64,000 nucleotides of DNA from Empedobacter brevis NBRC 14943 = ATCC 43319 (GTDB lineage: Bacteria; Bacteroidota; Bacteroidia; Flavobacteriales; Weeksellaceae). Positions 28,057 through 36,914 of the stretch are shown one piece after another; within the stretch, counting starts at the first letter, position 1; each line of letters begins with the position of its first letter. Under the pieces are notes generated by a model, which saw only the letters and a list, made by a program, of their open reading frames with translations, was not told where the DNA came from and did not search any database. The stretch spans positions 62,001 through 126,000 of the forward strand of contig NZ_KB908300.1 in assembly GCF_000382425.1 (NCBI RefSeq), read 5' to 3'. The position numbers were made by a program, and so were the translations under genes.

Positions 28057-29703
28057 TTATAATCCCAACATTTCAGGTCCTTGTTCAAAAACAACATCAA
28101 CCGGAATGTTTTTCGTTTTCAAAATATCTAAATCATTTTGTAAATCAGTATGAATAGTTCCTTTATCTGCATACAATTTTTTTACTCCCTCGTAATCTCC
28201 ATTTCCCTGTAATGTCAAAATCAATTCTGATAAACCATTCATTGCTTTTTCCATTTTAACAGCATTTACTTTGTAACGTCCGCTTGCAGTTTTCTCAAAA
28301 GCACCTTGTTCAGCAAAATAATTGAAGGCGATCATATTTGCTTGTCCATGAGCAGAACTTGCTCCAAAACGAACAGAACGTAAAATTCCGGCCAAGAAGG
28401 TCACAAAATAATCTTCCTGAGCACCTGTCAATTCCCCTTTCTTCAATAATTGATTCACCATATACAAACCAAGAATATCTGCTTTTCCTTCTTCTAAAGC
28501 AGAATTTGCTTCTTTCAAAGCATCTCGTACAGTTCCTTTTCCATTGACTGTATTTTTGATTCCTAAACCATGTGCTACTTCATGAAACATCACATTTGAG
28601 AAAAATGCATCAAATCTAACATTCTTTTGTTGGCTCTCATCGATTAAAGCTGTCGAAATCGGAACTAAAATTTTATCAAATTTTGCTTTCATCGCATTTT
28701 TTAATTGCAAACGACGTGTTCCTTTTTCCAGTTGTACACGCTCATCATTTGGTAAATTAATGGCGATTGTTTTTCCTGCAGCATTACAATCTCCCGCATA
28801 ATAAACCACATCGTACGCATTAAGATCAGAGTCTGTTCCGGGAACTTCTTTTTTATAATTTGCAGAAACGGGTAAATTCTTTTGTAGTTCCGGTAAATAT
28901 TGAACAAATTTTGCCAATCTCTTCGACCATTCGATGTCTTTTACTAAAATGTACGCTGAATATGAAGTTTTGTATCCGAACAATTGATCTTCATAATTTT
29001 CGATCGGGCCAACCACCATATCGATATTTGCATTTTTCATATCCATCCAAGCCAAATCACTTGCATAGAAATCATCGCTCATCAAAGCGGCAGCACGTAA
29101 TTTTAAATATTTTTTAAGCCCAGCATCTTCTGCTAATTCGGAAGCTTGAGTCAAATATTCGGCTGCTTTTTGCAATTGATTTTTAAAGTTTTCATGATAA
29201 GCAACTGCATACAATTTTCCCTCTCTATTGCGACGAACAATTGTATACGGAGATTTTCCATCTTTTAAATCAGCTTGTTCAAATTCTTCCTTGGTCATAT
29301 TTGTAGGATAGAAAGTTGCTCCAGCAGGTTTTGTTCCAACACCATTAATAAAAGGCACTTCGTTATTCAATCGATCCCAAGGGCCATAGTTTATTTTTGC
29401 ATATTCTCTGGCTTTTCCTTTGGTTTCGTCTATCAAATCTATCTTAGCACCATAAGCTTGCTGCCAAAATAAATCATCCATAATATCAGCCGTTTTAAAC
29501 ATCAAACGTAAAATTTCTTTTTCGTTTTTTGTTAAATGCGAAATATCTGTTGTTAATGGAACTTGAGCATAATATTGATAAGCATAATCTTTTGTCATTT
29601 GAGTTGAGGTTTGAGTCGATTCACTTACAGCTTTCTGAGTTGAACAAGAACTCAAAACTCCTGCAAAAGCAATCAATCCCAAGAATATTGATGATTTTTT
29701 CAT
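28057..29703 (-). CDS. Peptidase M49-like (dipeptidyl-peptidase III family) zinc metallopeptidase, lipoprotein
   Basis: The frame is open from 29760, but I place the start at 29703, where a lipoprotein signal begins (MKKSSIFLGLIAFAGVLSSC); the 19 residues before it look spurious. The mature enzyme (about 548 residues) has the zinc motif FHEVAHGLG (His374, Glu375, His378) and a second-ligand helix EEGKADILGLY (Glu404/405 to Asp409). The second helix matches the EExxxD/E motif of M49, while the first is HExxH rather than the HExxxH of classical DPP III. Family assignment is therefore probable. It would act outside the cytoplasm on peptides. Confidence 0.75.
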   Translation of the reverse strand: MKKSSIFLGLIAFAGVLSSCSTQKAVSESTQTSTQMTKDYAYQYYAQVPLTTDISHLTKNEKEILRLMFKTADIMDDLFWQQAYGAKIDLIDETKGKAREYAKINYGPWDRLNNEVPFINGVGTKPAGATFYPTNMTKEEFEQADLKDGKSPYTIVRRNREGKLYAVAYHENFKNQLQKAAEYLTQASELAEDAGLKKYLKLRAAALMSDDFYASDLAWMDMKNANIDMVVGPIENYEDQLFGYKTSYSAYILVKDIEWSKRLAKFVQYLPELQKNLPVSANYKKEVPGTDSDLNAYDVVYYAGDCNAAGKTIAINLPNDERVQLEKGTRRLQLKNAMKAKFDKILVPISTALIDESQQKNVRFDAFFSNVMFHEVAHGLGIKNTVNGKGTVRDALKEANSALEEGKADILGLYMVNQLLKKGELTGAQEDYFVTFLAGILRSVRFGASSAHGQANMIAFNYFAEQGAFEKTASGRYKVNAVKMEKAMNGLSELILTLQGNGDYEGVKKLYADKGTIHTDLQNDLDILKTKNIPVDVVFEQGPEMLGL

Positions 29704-29774
29704 TTCGATTGTTTTGGTAAATTTAAAGAGAAAAAGAGTATATTTATAAATTAAGTTCATACATAAAATTTGTA

Positions 29775-30263
29775 ATGCTTTTTGATAAAAAATTTATAAT
29801 CCTAATTATACTTTTCTATATTATTTATTTCATTCTTACTTTATTTAGAATTAGGAATAATAAAAAAAATAATCATAAATTAAACGTCAACTCAGATGTA
29901 TCAATATTTAAATTAAAAGGGCTGGTAGTCGAAAAAGATATTATTCCAAAATTTAAGCTAGACTTTTCAACGTATAATTTATTTATTAGAGAAAATATAA
30001 TTTACATTACATCTCAAAAAAATTTCAATCCCTTGAAAAGTTTGATTTTATCAAGTTCTGGATTTTTTGAAAATCAAGAAACAGAAACTATTAACGAATT
30101 GTATTTTGACAAAAAGGAAAGATTAGTGGTTGTTTATTATCCATATAATATTTTTTCATTTTTCTTGGGTAGTAATAAAACAAAAATTATTCTTACGGGT
30201 TTTACTGAACAAGAGAAGTTTAAACTTAAAAATTTTATTACAACTTATATTAGCATTGACTAA
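29775..30263 (+). CDS. Hypothetical membrane-anchored protein
   Basis: A 162-residue protein with one N-terminal hydrophobic segment (about 8-24, IILIILFYIIYFILTLF) and a basic stop (RIRNNKKNNHK) after it, so the C-terminal 130 residues would face the cytoplasm. The rest is a beta-rich domain with several KLDF/NLFIRENIIYIT strands, without a recognisable family. It is divergent from the M49-like gene. Coding composition is as AT-rich as its surroundings. I have no function to propose. Confidence 0.55.
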   Translation: MLFDKKFIILIILFYIIYFILTLFRIRNNKKNNHKLNVNSDVSIFKLKGLVVEKDIIPKFKLDFSTYNLFIRENIIYITSQKNFNPLKSLILSSSGFFENQETETINELYFDKKERLVVVYYPYNIFSFFLGSNKTKIILTGFTEQEKFKLKNFITTYISID

Positions 30264-30322
30264 TTATCATTATTATATGAAATAAAAAAATCTCAACTTC
30301 TATTGAAATTGAGATTTAATGC

Positions 30323-30398
30323 GGGTGAATGATGGGTCTCGAACCCACGACCTCCGGAACCACAATCCGGCGCTCTAACCAACTGAGCTACAATCACC
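30323..30398 (-). tRNA. tRNA-His (GTG), copy 1
   Basis: On the minus strand the sequence begins GGTGATTGTAGCTCAG and folds as a full tRNA: extra 5' G-1 facing C73 (the tRNA-His identity pair), D stem GCTC/GAGC, anticodon stem CCGGA/TCCGG with loop TTGTGGT (anticodon GTG), T stem GTGGG/CCCAT with loop TTCGAGA. CCA is not encoded. The acceptor stem contains a U-U mismatch at positions 5-68. Identical to copy 2. Confidence 0.96.
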
Positions 30399-30440
30399 AT
30401 TTGGTATGAATTTCTTTTGAAACGAATTCTAACGTTTTTA

Positions 30441-30516
30441 GGGTGAATGATGGGTCTCGAACCCACGACCTCCGGAACCACAATCCGGCGCTCTAACCAA
30501 CTGAGCTACAATCACC
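30441..30516 (-). tRNA. tRNA-His (GTG), copy 2
   Basis: Exact copy of the tRNA at 30323-30398, 42 bp away and in the same orientation, so it lies upstream in the transcript. It has the same anticodon GTG, the same extra G-1:C73 pair and the same 5-68 U-U mismatch. The two may be processed from one precursor. Confidence 0.96.
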
Positions 30517-30607
30517 ATTTTTCATTGAGAAATTAACTTTAAATTAATCTCTCAATTGGATTGCAAATATAGCCTATTAATCGGTACTTGCAAATAATTT
30601 TGATAAA

Positions 30608-30636
30608 AAAAATAAAGGTTTTTTACACCTTTATTT
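30608..30636 (-). terminator. Terminator of the bshB1 operon
   Basis: Stem AAATAAAGGT / ACCTTTATTT (30610-30619, 30627-30636), followed on the minus strand by a T-rich run. Confidence 0.8.
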
Positions 30637-31338
30637 CTAAATTAAAGAATCTAAATTATTTACACCAATATAACTTCTCGAAATAAATCCTTCTCCTCCT
30701 TCTGTTCCGATTAATCTTCCCAAATCATATGCTCTATATCGAATAGAGTCTGTAAAGTTTTTCGACGAAATGGGTGTTTGTGGTTCGCTTGAATTTGGAT
30801 CAAAGAATTGCGTCTTATAGGCTAAACAAGCTTCTACTTTTGTATCAATAAATCCGGAGATATCAACTACAAAATGAGGTTCTAAAGGCAACCATTGAAT
30901 ATAATGAAAGTGTTTTTTCGGACGCCAGGCAGGCCAACCATTCTCAATTTTTGGTAAACCTGATAAGAAAATAGCCGTATTTACTAAATCAGATCCTTTT
31001 CCATGATCCGGGTGTCTGTCATGAGGAGCATTACTCAAAATGACATCTGGTTGATATTTGCGAATAATTTCTACAATTTTCAATTGATTTTCTTTGTCAT
31101 TTAAAAAAAATCCATCTGGGATTCCAAGGTTTTCTCGAACAGCAACTCCCAATATATTCTTTGCATCATTCGCTTCTACACGACGTGTTTCATCAGTACC
31201 ACGCGTTCCCAATTCTCCTTTTGTTAAATCGAGAATTCCAACTGTTTTACCGTTTTTAATTTCTTTTGCAAGTGTTCCGCCACACCCTAATTCAACATCA
31301 TCAGGATGTGCACCAATTGCAAGAATATCTAATTTCAT
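30637..31338 (-). CDS. bshB1: Bacillithiol biosynthesis deacetylase BshB1
   Basis: A 233-residue LmbE-type zinc deacetylase. The zinc motif is AIGAHPDDVELGCGG (about 7-21), followed by DLTKGELGTRGTDETRRVEA, the BshB1-specific block, and HPDHGKG (about 108-115) with the third ligand. BshB1 deacetylates N-acetylglucosaminyl-malate in bacillithiol synthesis, so this organism probably makes bacillithiol as its main low-molecular-weight thiol. The gene lies 3 bp from the glutathione peroxidase gene, consistent with a shared redox operon. Confidence 0.93.
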   Translation of the reverse strand: MKLDILAIGAHPDDVELGCGGTLAKEIKNGKTVGILDLTKGELGTRGTDETRRVEANDAKNILGVAVRENLGIPDGFFLNDKENQLKIVEIIRKYQPDVILSNAPHDRHPDHGKGSDLVNTAIFLSGLPKIENGWPAWRPKKHFHYIQWLPLEPHFVVDISGFIDTKVEACLAYKTQFFDPNSSEPQTPISSKNFTDSIRYRAYDLGRLIGTEGGEGFISRSYIGVNNLDSLI

Positions 31339-31341
31339 TTA

Positions 31342-31938
31342 TTATTTATTTAACCAATCAATTATTTCTTTTGAATCCGGTGTTACTTTAGAAGGATAAG
31401 AAGCTTCTAAAGTTCCGTCTTCATTAATCAAAAATTTAGTAAAATTCCATTTTACCTCATTATCTGATTTTCCGTTCAATGATTTTTTTGTTAAGAATTT
31501 GAAGATCTCATTCTGGTTTTTCCCAATCACATCACTTTTTGACATCAAGGGAAATGTTACACCATAATTTAATTTACAGAAACTTGCAATCTCTTCATTG
31601 TTATCAAATTCTTGCCCTCCGAAATTATCAGATGGAAAACCAACGATAACCACTCCTTGGTCTTTGTATTCCTGATACAATTTTTCCAAAGCATCATATT
31701 GAGGTGTATAACCGCATTTTGAAGCAGTATTCAGAATTATGATTTTTTTTCCTTTCAAATCAGCGAAATTAAAATCGTCATCATTGATGTCCTTGAATGT
31801 ATAATTGTAAATTTTGTTCACTTTTTGGGGTGTTTTTGTGTTTTGATGAATAGATTGCTTTTTAGAAACAGATTTCTTTGTTTCTTGCGCATTGCAAGCC
31901 ATAAACAGGCCTAAAAATCCGATGAATAAGTATTTCAT
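31342..31938 (-). CDS. Glutathione peroxidase family protein (Cys type), lipoprotein
   Basis: A 198-residue protein. A lipoprotein signal is seen (MKYLFIGFLGLFMACNAQ, Cys15). The peroxidase fold is intact: catalytic Cys in LNTASKCGYTPQYDALEKL, then VIVGFPSDNFGGQEFDNNEEI (conserved Gln) and the Trp/Asn block EVKWNFTKFLI. It uses Cys, not selenocysteine. Cys-type enzymes reduce hydroperoxides with thioredoxin or another thiol; in a bacillithiol organism glutathione is unlikely to be the donor. It is followed by bshB1 and preceded by the UPF0173 gene. Confidence 0.92.
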   Translation of the reverse strand: MKYLFIGFLGLFMACNAQETKKSVSKKQSIHQNTKTPQKVNKIYNYTFKDINDDDFNFADLKGKKIIILNTASKCGYTPQYDALEKLYQEYKDQGVVIVGFPSDNFGGQEFDNNEEIASFCKLNYGVTFPLMSKSDVIGKNQNEIFKFLTKKSLNGKSDNEVKWNFTKFLINEDGTLEASYPSKVTPDSKEIIDWLNK

Positions 31939-32004
31939 TGCGTATTATTTTAAACAAATTTAAACAAATTGTCTCGATTTGTAAGTTAAAGAAGGTTAAA
32001 ATAA

Positions 32005-32034
32005 GAAAGCTCATCTGTTGATGAGCTTTTTGTT
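32005..32034. terminator. Hairpin terminator between UPF0173 and glutathione peroxidase genes
   Basis: Stem AAAGCTCATC / GATGAGCTTT, loop TGTT. The T run is stronger on the plus strand; on the minus strand a T-rich TTCTTATTTT follows. Confidence 0.65.
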
Positions 32035-32050
32035 TATTTAGAAAATTATA

Positions 32051-32731
32051 CTAAACTGTTAAATCTTCTCCTATATCCAATAAAATCAATTGAATATGGC
32101 GCGAAAAGAAAATTGATTTAGCTTCAGCTTTATCAATTTTAATAGGTGGAAAAGTATCGTAATGGTAACCTAATACTTTTGTAGCTTGTACATATTCTGC
32201 AGCAATTGAAGCACTTTTAGCTCCCATTGTAAAATTGTCACCAATTGGTAAGATTGCCAAATCTAATTCTCCGATGGTATCCGGAATCAATTTCATTTCG
32301 TACGTCAAAGCGGTATCTCCAGCAATGTAAATTCGTTTTCCTTCGCTTTCGATAATATATCCATTAGGATCTCCTCCATATGTTCCGTCTGCAAAAGAAC
32401 TTGAGTGAAATGCTATTGTAGACTGAATTGAACCAAAATCAAAATTAAATTTACCTCCGGTATTCATTCCGTGAGCATTTAATCCTTTTGCACTATAATA
32501 ACCTGCTATTTCTGCATTCGAAATAATTAGAGCTCCTGTTCGTTTTGCTAAAGTTTCTACATCGTACACATGATCTTGATGCGCATGTGTAATTACAATA
32601 TAATCTGCTTTTAAATTTTCAAAATCTATATTTTTAGCTAATTCATTTGGCGTAATAAACGGATCGACAACAATATGTTTTCCATTTGCTTCGACTGCTA
32701 ATGAAGCATGACCTAAGTATTGAATTTTCAT
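32051..32731 (-). CDS. UPF0173-type metal-dependent hydrolase (MBL fold)
   Basis: A 226-residue metallo-beta-lactamase-fold protein with the UPF0173 start IQYLGHASLAVEANGKHIVVDPF and metal motif THAHQDHVYD. Further ligands are in FHSSSF and IAGDTALT. Substrate unknown. It lies 17 bp downstream of menA on the same strand and is probably co-transcribed with it. Confidence 0.9.
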   Translation of the reverse strand: MKIQYLGHASLAVEANGKHIVVDPFITPNELAKNIDFENLKADYIVITHAHQDHVYDVETLAKRTGALIISNAEIAGYYSAKGLNAHGMNTGGKFNFDFGSIQSTIAFHSSSFADGTYGGDPNGYIIESEGKRIYIAGDTALTYEMKLIPDTIGELDLAILPIGDNFTMGAKSASIAAEYVQATKVLGYHYDTFPPIKIDKAEAKSIFFSRHIQLILLDIGEDLTV

Positions 32732-32748
32732 TGTATATTTTTTTGTGA

Positions 32749-33675
32749 TTAACGCGTTAATGTATCAATAAAATCAAATCCGATTAAACTATAGCCTAGT
32801 AATACCGCAAAGAATAAAGCTAGCATAGCAACTTGTTTTAAGAAGGGATCATAGTCTTTCGGATCTTTTACAGCAAATATCTGGCGGCGAATTGCATTTG
32901 CAAAAAAGATTAATATTAAAAATACCAATCCGGATAATTTTCCTGATTTAGCAGGTATCATGGTTACATAAAGTGCACTTAATAGAAAGGGTGCTGTCAT
33001 TAATGCCATTTGGTAATATTTACTTTTTTGAAATCCAAGCTTTGATGCTACTGTTATTTTATTGTTTTTGACATCATTTTTAACATCACGCATGTTATTC
33101 AAATTTAGAACCGCCACACTCCAACATCCCATAGAAGCTGCCGGTAACAAAATTTGCCATTGAAAAACTTTAGAATACAAAAATTCTCCTCCTGCGACTG
33201 CCAATATCCCGAAAAATAAAAATACAAAAAGATCTCCTAACCCAATATATCCATAAGGTTTTTTCCCCATTGTGTAAGCCATTGCTGCAAAAATAGATGC
33301 AACACCCAAACCAAGGAAAATATAAATATAGTTCATCTCATTGGGATAAAATGACACATACAATAATGCTGCAACGCATACTAGCGAGACTGCAACCATA
33401 ATTGCGATGGCTATTTTCATTTGTTTTTGTGTAATTAAACCTGAAGCTACAGCACGTTGTTCTCCCACTCTATTTGCATCAGTTCCTTTTACCGCATCAC
33501 CATAGTCGTTGGCAAAATTTGATAATATTTGGAAAGCCAATGTCGTTAAAAGTGATAAGAAAAATATATCATTTCGGAAGATTCCTTCTGATTTTGCAAT
33601 AAATCCTGCTAATAATAATCCACTCAAAGAAAGTGGTAAGGTGCGAAGCCTTGCGGCTAATATCCATTTTTTCAT
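32749..33675 (-). CDS. menA: 1,4-dihydroxy-2-naphthoate polyprenyltransferase
   Basis: The frame is open further upstream (to 33753), but I start it at 33675, where MKKWILAARLRTLPLSLSG gives the usual MenA N-terminus. The 308-residue protein has about eight membrane segments of the UbiA type. The prenyl-diphosphate-binding motif is NFANDYGDAVKGTD (about 60-73), and a second Asp-rich loop is in LNNMRDVKNDVKNNK. MenA attaches the isoprenoid tail to DHNA in menaquinone synthesis. The other men genes in the window are at 47-49 kb, so the pathway is split. Confidence 0.93.
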   Translation of the reverse strand: MKKWILAARLRTLPLSLSGLLLAGFIAKSEGIFRNDIFFLSLLTTLAFQILSNFANDYGDAVKGTDANRVGEQRAVASGLITQKQMKIAIAIMVAVSLVCVAALLYVSFYPNEMNYIYIFLGLGVASIFAAMAYTMGKKPYGYIGLGDLFVFLFFGILAVAGGEFLYSKVFQWQILLPAASMGCWSVAVLNLNNMRDVKNDVKNNKITVASKLGFQKSKYYQMALMTAPFLLSALYVTMIPAKSGKLSGLVFLILIFFANAIRRQIFAVKDPKDYDPFLKQVAMLALFFAVLLGYSLIGFDFIDTLTR

Positions 33676-33754
33676 ACTGAACAAAGATAATGAAGATTTT
33701 ACTTTTTTTATCATCGAAAATTGAAGTAATATTGCATAGAATTTATCTACCAAA

Positions 33755-34591
33755 ATGCCTCGTAAAAAAACAAAACAACACGCTTTTTACAAAAAGATTA
33801 AACCTTCGACGTATTTTATTGCGTTTGTTATTTTATGTGTTATCTATTTTACGTACCGTTACCGGCATGGCATTCATTATTATTTTGTCATCGTCGAAAA
33901 ATCATTGAAAGGAGAAAAAATAACTGATGATAAAGTCACAAAATATGACATTCGGAATATAGAGGTAATGGATAACTATTATCTCAAAACTTTTGGTGTC
34001 GATGTTTCTCATTATCAAGGAAAAATTGATTGGACGAAGATGCATACGATTTATCAATTGTATCCGATCAATTTTGCTTTTATACGTTCTACAATGGGAA
34101 CATCATCTATTGATGAAACTTTTGAATACAATTGGAAAGGCGCAAAAGAGAATAATATTCTACGTGGTGCCTATCACTTTTATCGCCCTGATGAAAACTC
34201 GACTTTACAAGCCCAAAATTTCATCAATAAAGTAAAATTAGAAAGTGGTGATTTACCCCCTGTTCTGGATATTGAAACTTTACCAAAAACACAATCAATG
34301 GAACGCCTGGTCGAGGGAATCAAAAATTGGTGTAAAATTATTGAAGAGCATTACGATATAAAGCCTATTATCTATACATCTGACAAATATTTTGAAGATT
34401 ATTTACAACATCATTTCAAGGATTACGTTATTTGGATTGCGAATTACAATTTTTGGGTAGAGGAAATGAAAGGTCATTGGGATTTTTGGCAATTCACTGA
34501 AAAAGCAACTATAGAAGGTGTTGAACGATACAAGGTTGATGTCAATATATACAACGGAACTATTGATGATTTGGAAAGTCTGACCTTATAA
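33755..34591 (+). CDS. GH25 family lysozyme (1,4-beta-N-acetylmuramidase), membrane anchored
   Basis: A 278-residue protein with a single N-terminal membrane segment (about 18-40) and a GH25 catalytic domain from about residue 75 (FGVDVSHYQGKIDWTKM, with the first catalytic Asp). Other motifs of the family are RGAYHFYRPDENS, PPVLDIETLPK (catalytic Asp/Glu) and FWQFTEKATIEGVERYKVDVNIYNG near the end. The enzyme would cleave peptidoglycan between MurNAc and GlcNAc from the periplasmic side. It is divergent from menA (79 bp between starts). Confidence 0.9.
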   Translation: MPRKKTKQHAFYKKIKPSTYFIAFVILCVIYFTYRYRHGIHYYFVIVEKSLKGEKITDDKVTKYDIRNIEVMDNYYLKTFGVDVSHYQGKIDWTKMHTIYQLYPINFAFIRSTMGTSSIDETFEYNWKGAKENNILRGAYHFYRPDENSTLQAQNFINKVKLESGDLPPVLDIETLPKTQSMERLVEGIKNWCKIIEEHYDIKPIIYTSDKYFEDYLQHHFKDYVIWIANYNFWVEEMKGHWDFWQFTEKATIEGVERYKVDVNIYNGTIDDLESLTL

Positions 34592-34620
34592 AAAAAGCGA
34601 ATCAAATGATTCGCTTTATA
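34592..34620. terminator. Bidirectional terminator between convergent genes
   Basis: Stem AAAGCGAATCA / TGATTCGCTTT (34594-34604, 34607-34617) with two-base loop and flanking A and T runs. Confidence 0.8.
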
Positions 34621-34622
34621 TT

Positions 34623-36845
34623 TTAAAAAGTATAGGTAAAATTCAAGTTGAATGTTCTTCCACGTCCAGCATAGTAAAACAATTCAGGAACTTTATACGC
34701 ACTGTATAACACTTGAGATTTCGCACTCCAAATTGTTTGATAATCGGTATTAAAAATATTTTGTACCCCTAAATTAATTTTTCCAAAAGGCAATTTGTAA
34801 GCCACCATCAAGTCCGAAGTCGTGTAACTTTCAATCACATTCTCTAAACCATCTGTGTAGTTGAAGCTTTGCAAAGTCTGAAATCTAAAGTTCCAATTAT
34901 CAAAACCATAACCTGCATAAGCGGTAAGTTTAGAAGGTCCTGAAGTTGAAACATCTTGCTTCTTCCAACTCCCCTCCTTTTCAACTTCTGATTTGATTAA
35001 CAATGTATTCGCCCCAATATAAAATCCTCCGGTAGCATATGAAACCTCAGCTTCAACTCCCATATTTCTCAGCTTTTGATCAATGACTTCTACCCAAAGA
35101 TTCAACCCATCTCTTTTCAAAGCAATGTTTTTATCTGAATTACTAATAAATCCTGATAATTGTCCTTTAAATCCATTCGCAGTTTTGAATCGATATCCCA
35201 ATTCAAATTGCCCTGTTTTAACACCAGAAAGAGGAGAGTCTTTTACATTTACACTTGAACTTAAATCCCAATTATTTGTAGCAGAATTAAATTTATAATT
35301 TCCATATCCATAAAATTTAGACGGATCTGCTAAAGAAACTCCTTGAGAGTAAGTTGTCCATACTTGATTGGATGCATTGATTTTATACAACAATCCTGCA
35401 TTCAGCATGGTCATGTTATAACTACTTTTCCCTCCGGGAATATAATCTGCCGTCTTTCCATAACCATTGGCAATTTGCAGCTGTTGTGTAGAACCAACGA
35501 AATCATCTAACTTAATTGAAATATCCTGATAACGAATTCCTCCTGAAACTTTCAATTGAGGTAAAATGTCATATTCTGCTTGTGCATACCCTGCAAAACT
35601 AGTGGAACGATTTGTAGGATAACGATCAATTGTTAAAACGGTTTTATTAATCATTCCTCCACTAGATAATGATTTTTGAGAATCAAAGACATTTTGCTGA
35701 CCTTCAAATTTTTCGAAATCAATATCAGCTCCGTATGTCAATTTAAATCTCCCCCAATCTTTTACTAAAACAGCTTTTAATCCCGAATAGTAGGTATCTT
35801 GTTGAGAAGCGGACATATATGGACTAGTACCGGAAGGTAATGTCAAACTTCCCGGAAAAGGGTAAAATCCTAATTTTTCGACACGAGAAGCAAGTTGAAC
35901 ATACACATCTTGTCCTCCTAAAATATTTGTTCCGTTATAGCTTAATGTTCCCATGATACGTTCTGTTCCAGGATTTTTATCAGTGTCAAAACCGTCTCTC
36001 ATCTCTAAAACAGAAGCATCTCCTTTAGTTAATACACTAATATTTTCACCTAAATATAAACTTCTGTCTCCACTATATTTTGAGCGGTAATATTGCACAG
36101 ATCCATTCAGTTGATGTTTCGAATTAAATTTATAACCCGCTGTTGCTAAAACATCTATCGACTGATTGTATTGAAGATCTAACTGTGATATATCTGCAAA
36201 AATCTGATCACCATCTGCATCATAAGCTCCTCCATTTTGTTGAAAAGCAACGGCTAATCTTCCCGTAAATTTATCATTTTTATACCCCAGAGATTGTGCT
36301 GCACGCCAATCATGATCATCTTTTCCTGCAAAACCTGTTCGTAAACCAAGTTCGGTTTCTCCGCTGATTCCATTCTTCTGAGCTTTCTTCGTCACAATAT
36401 TAATGATCCCTCCAGTAGCATTCCCTCCGTAAATTGAACTTGCACCAGACAAAACCTCAACTCTTTCTATGTTGAAAGGATCTATTGCATCTAACTGACG
36501 GCTGATATTTCGGATACTATTCAATGAAACACCGTCAATCATAACTAACATTGAACGTCCGCGCATATTCTGTCCATAATTGGAACGTCCCTGCGATCCA
36601 ACATCCATACCTGGAATCATAATGGATAAGGCCTCTTTCAGAGGTACTCCATTTTTGGCCTGTTGTGCAATTTGTTCTTGATTAATGATCCAAACAGTTC
36701 CTGCTAAGTCAGATATTTTAGTCGGTTTTCTTGAAGCTACAACGACTACATCATTTAAATCTGTACTTATGCTGTCATTCGTTTGGGCTGAAGACAGCGA
36801 AGCTGTTCCAAGTAAAATTGCTAAGCAGATTATATTTTTTTTCAT
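34623..36845 (-). CDS. TonB-dependent outer-membrane receptor (siderophore/iron type)
   Basis: A 740-residue protein with a signal peptide (about 1-20, ending ASLSSAQ), a plug domain (about 35-155; start LNDVVVVASRKPTKISDLAG and middle QGRSNYGQNMRGRSMLVMIDG), and a C-terminal 22-stranded barrel ending in an aromatic residue (NLNFTYTF). The plug pattern and overall length fit siderophore receptors, in which iron-loaded siderophores are imported using TonB energy. Its divergent neighbour is a PepSY membrane protein and the next gene is an MFS exporter, which supports an iron role. The actual substrate is unknown. Confidence 0.93.
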   Translation of the reverse strand: MKKNIICLAILLGTASLSSAQTNDSISTDLNDVVVVASRKPTKISDLAGTVWIINQEQIAQQAKNGVPLKEALSIMIPGMDVGSQGRSNYGQNMRGRSMLVMIDGVSLNSIRNISRQLDAIDPFNIERVEVLSGASSIYGGNATGGIINIVTKKAQKNGISGETELGLRTGFAGKDDHDWRAAQSLGYKNDKFTGRLAVAFQQNGGAYDADGDQIFADISQLDLQYNQSIDVLATAGYKFNSKHQLNGSVQYYRSKYSGDRSLYLGENISVLTKGDASVLEMRDGFDTDKNPGTERIMGTLSYNGTNILGGQDVYVQLASRVEKLGFYPFPGSLTLPSGTSPYMSASQQDTYYSGLKAVLVKDWGRFKLTYGADIDFEKFEGQQNVFDSQKSLSSGGMINKTVLTIDRYPTNRSTSFAGYAQAEYDILPQLKVSGGIRYQDISIKLDDFVGSTQQLQIANGYGKTADYIPGGKSSYNMTMLNAGLLYKINASNQVWTTYSQGVSLADPSKFYGYGNYKFNSATNNWDLSSSVNVKDSPLSGVKTGQFELGYRFKTANGFKGQLSGFISNSDKNIALKRDGLNLWVEVIDQKLRNMGVEAEVSYATGGFYIGANTLLIKSEVEKEGSWKKQDVSTSGPSKLTAYAGYGFDNWNFRFQTLQSFNYTDGLENVIESYTTSDLMVAYKLPFGKINLGVQNIFNTDYQTIWSAKSQVLYSAYKVPELFYYAGRGRTFNLNFTYTF

Positions 36846-36864
36846 GGTGTATTTTTAAAAATTC

Positions 36865-36883
36865 TATATTTGCTGCAAATATA
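36865..36883. promoter_or_regulatory. Palindrome with back-to-back TATATTTG promoter boxes between divergent iron genes
   Basis: A perfect 19-bp inverted repeat, TATATTTGCTGCAAATATA, with one unpaired central base. Each arm reads TATATTTG, the Bacteroidota -7 element, so the two divergent genes (receptor at 36845, PepSY protein at 36915) have mirror-image -7 boxes. It may also be an operator; no -33 motif was clear for either side. Confidence 0.55.
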
Positions 36884-36914
36884 ATTTTTATTTGTTCTAA
36901 ATTAATTTTAATTC

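Noticed and set aside
28057-29760. Longer start for the M49-like peptidase at 29760
   Set aside because: The extra 19 residues precede a typical lipoprotein signal (start at 29703) and would bury it; they are treated as untranslated.
30323-30516. tRNA-His pair as an attachment site of an integrated element
   Set aside because: No integrase, and no partial tRNA copy beyond the second full gene; flanking genes are core.
33676-33753. N-terminal extension of MenA
   Set aside because: It would add a Ser/Lys-rich piece before the normal MenA start MKKWILAARLRTLPLS; the inner ATG is preferred.
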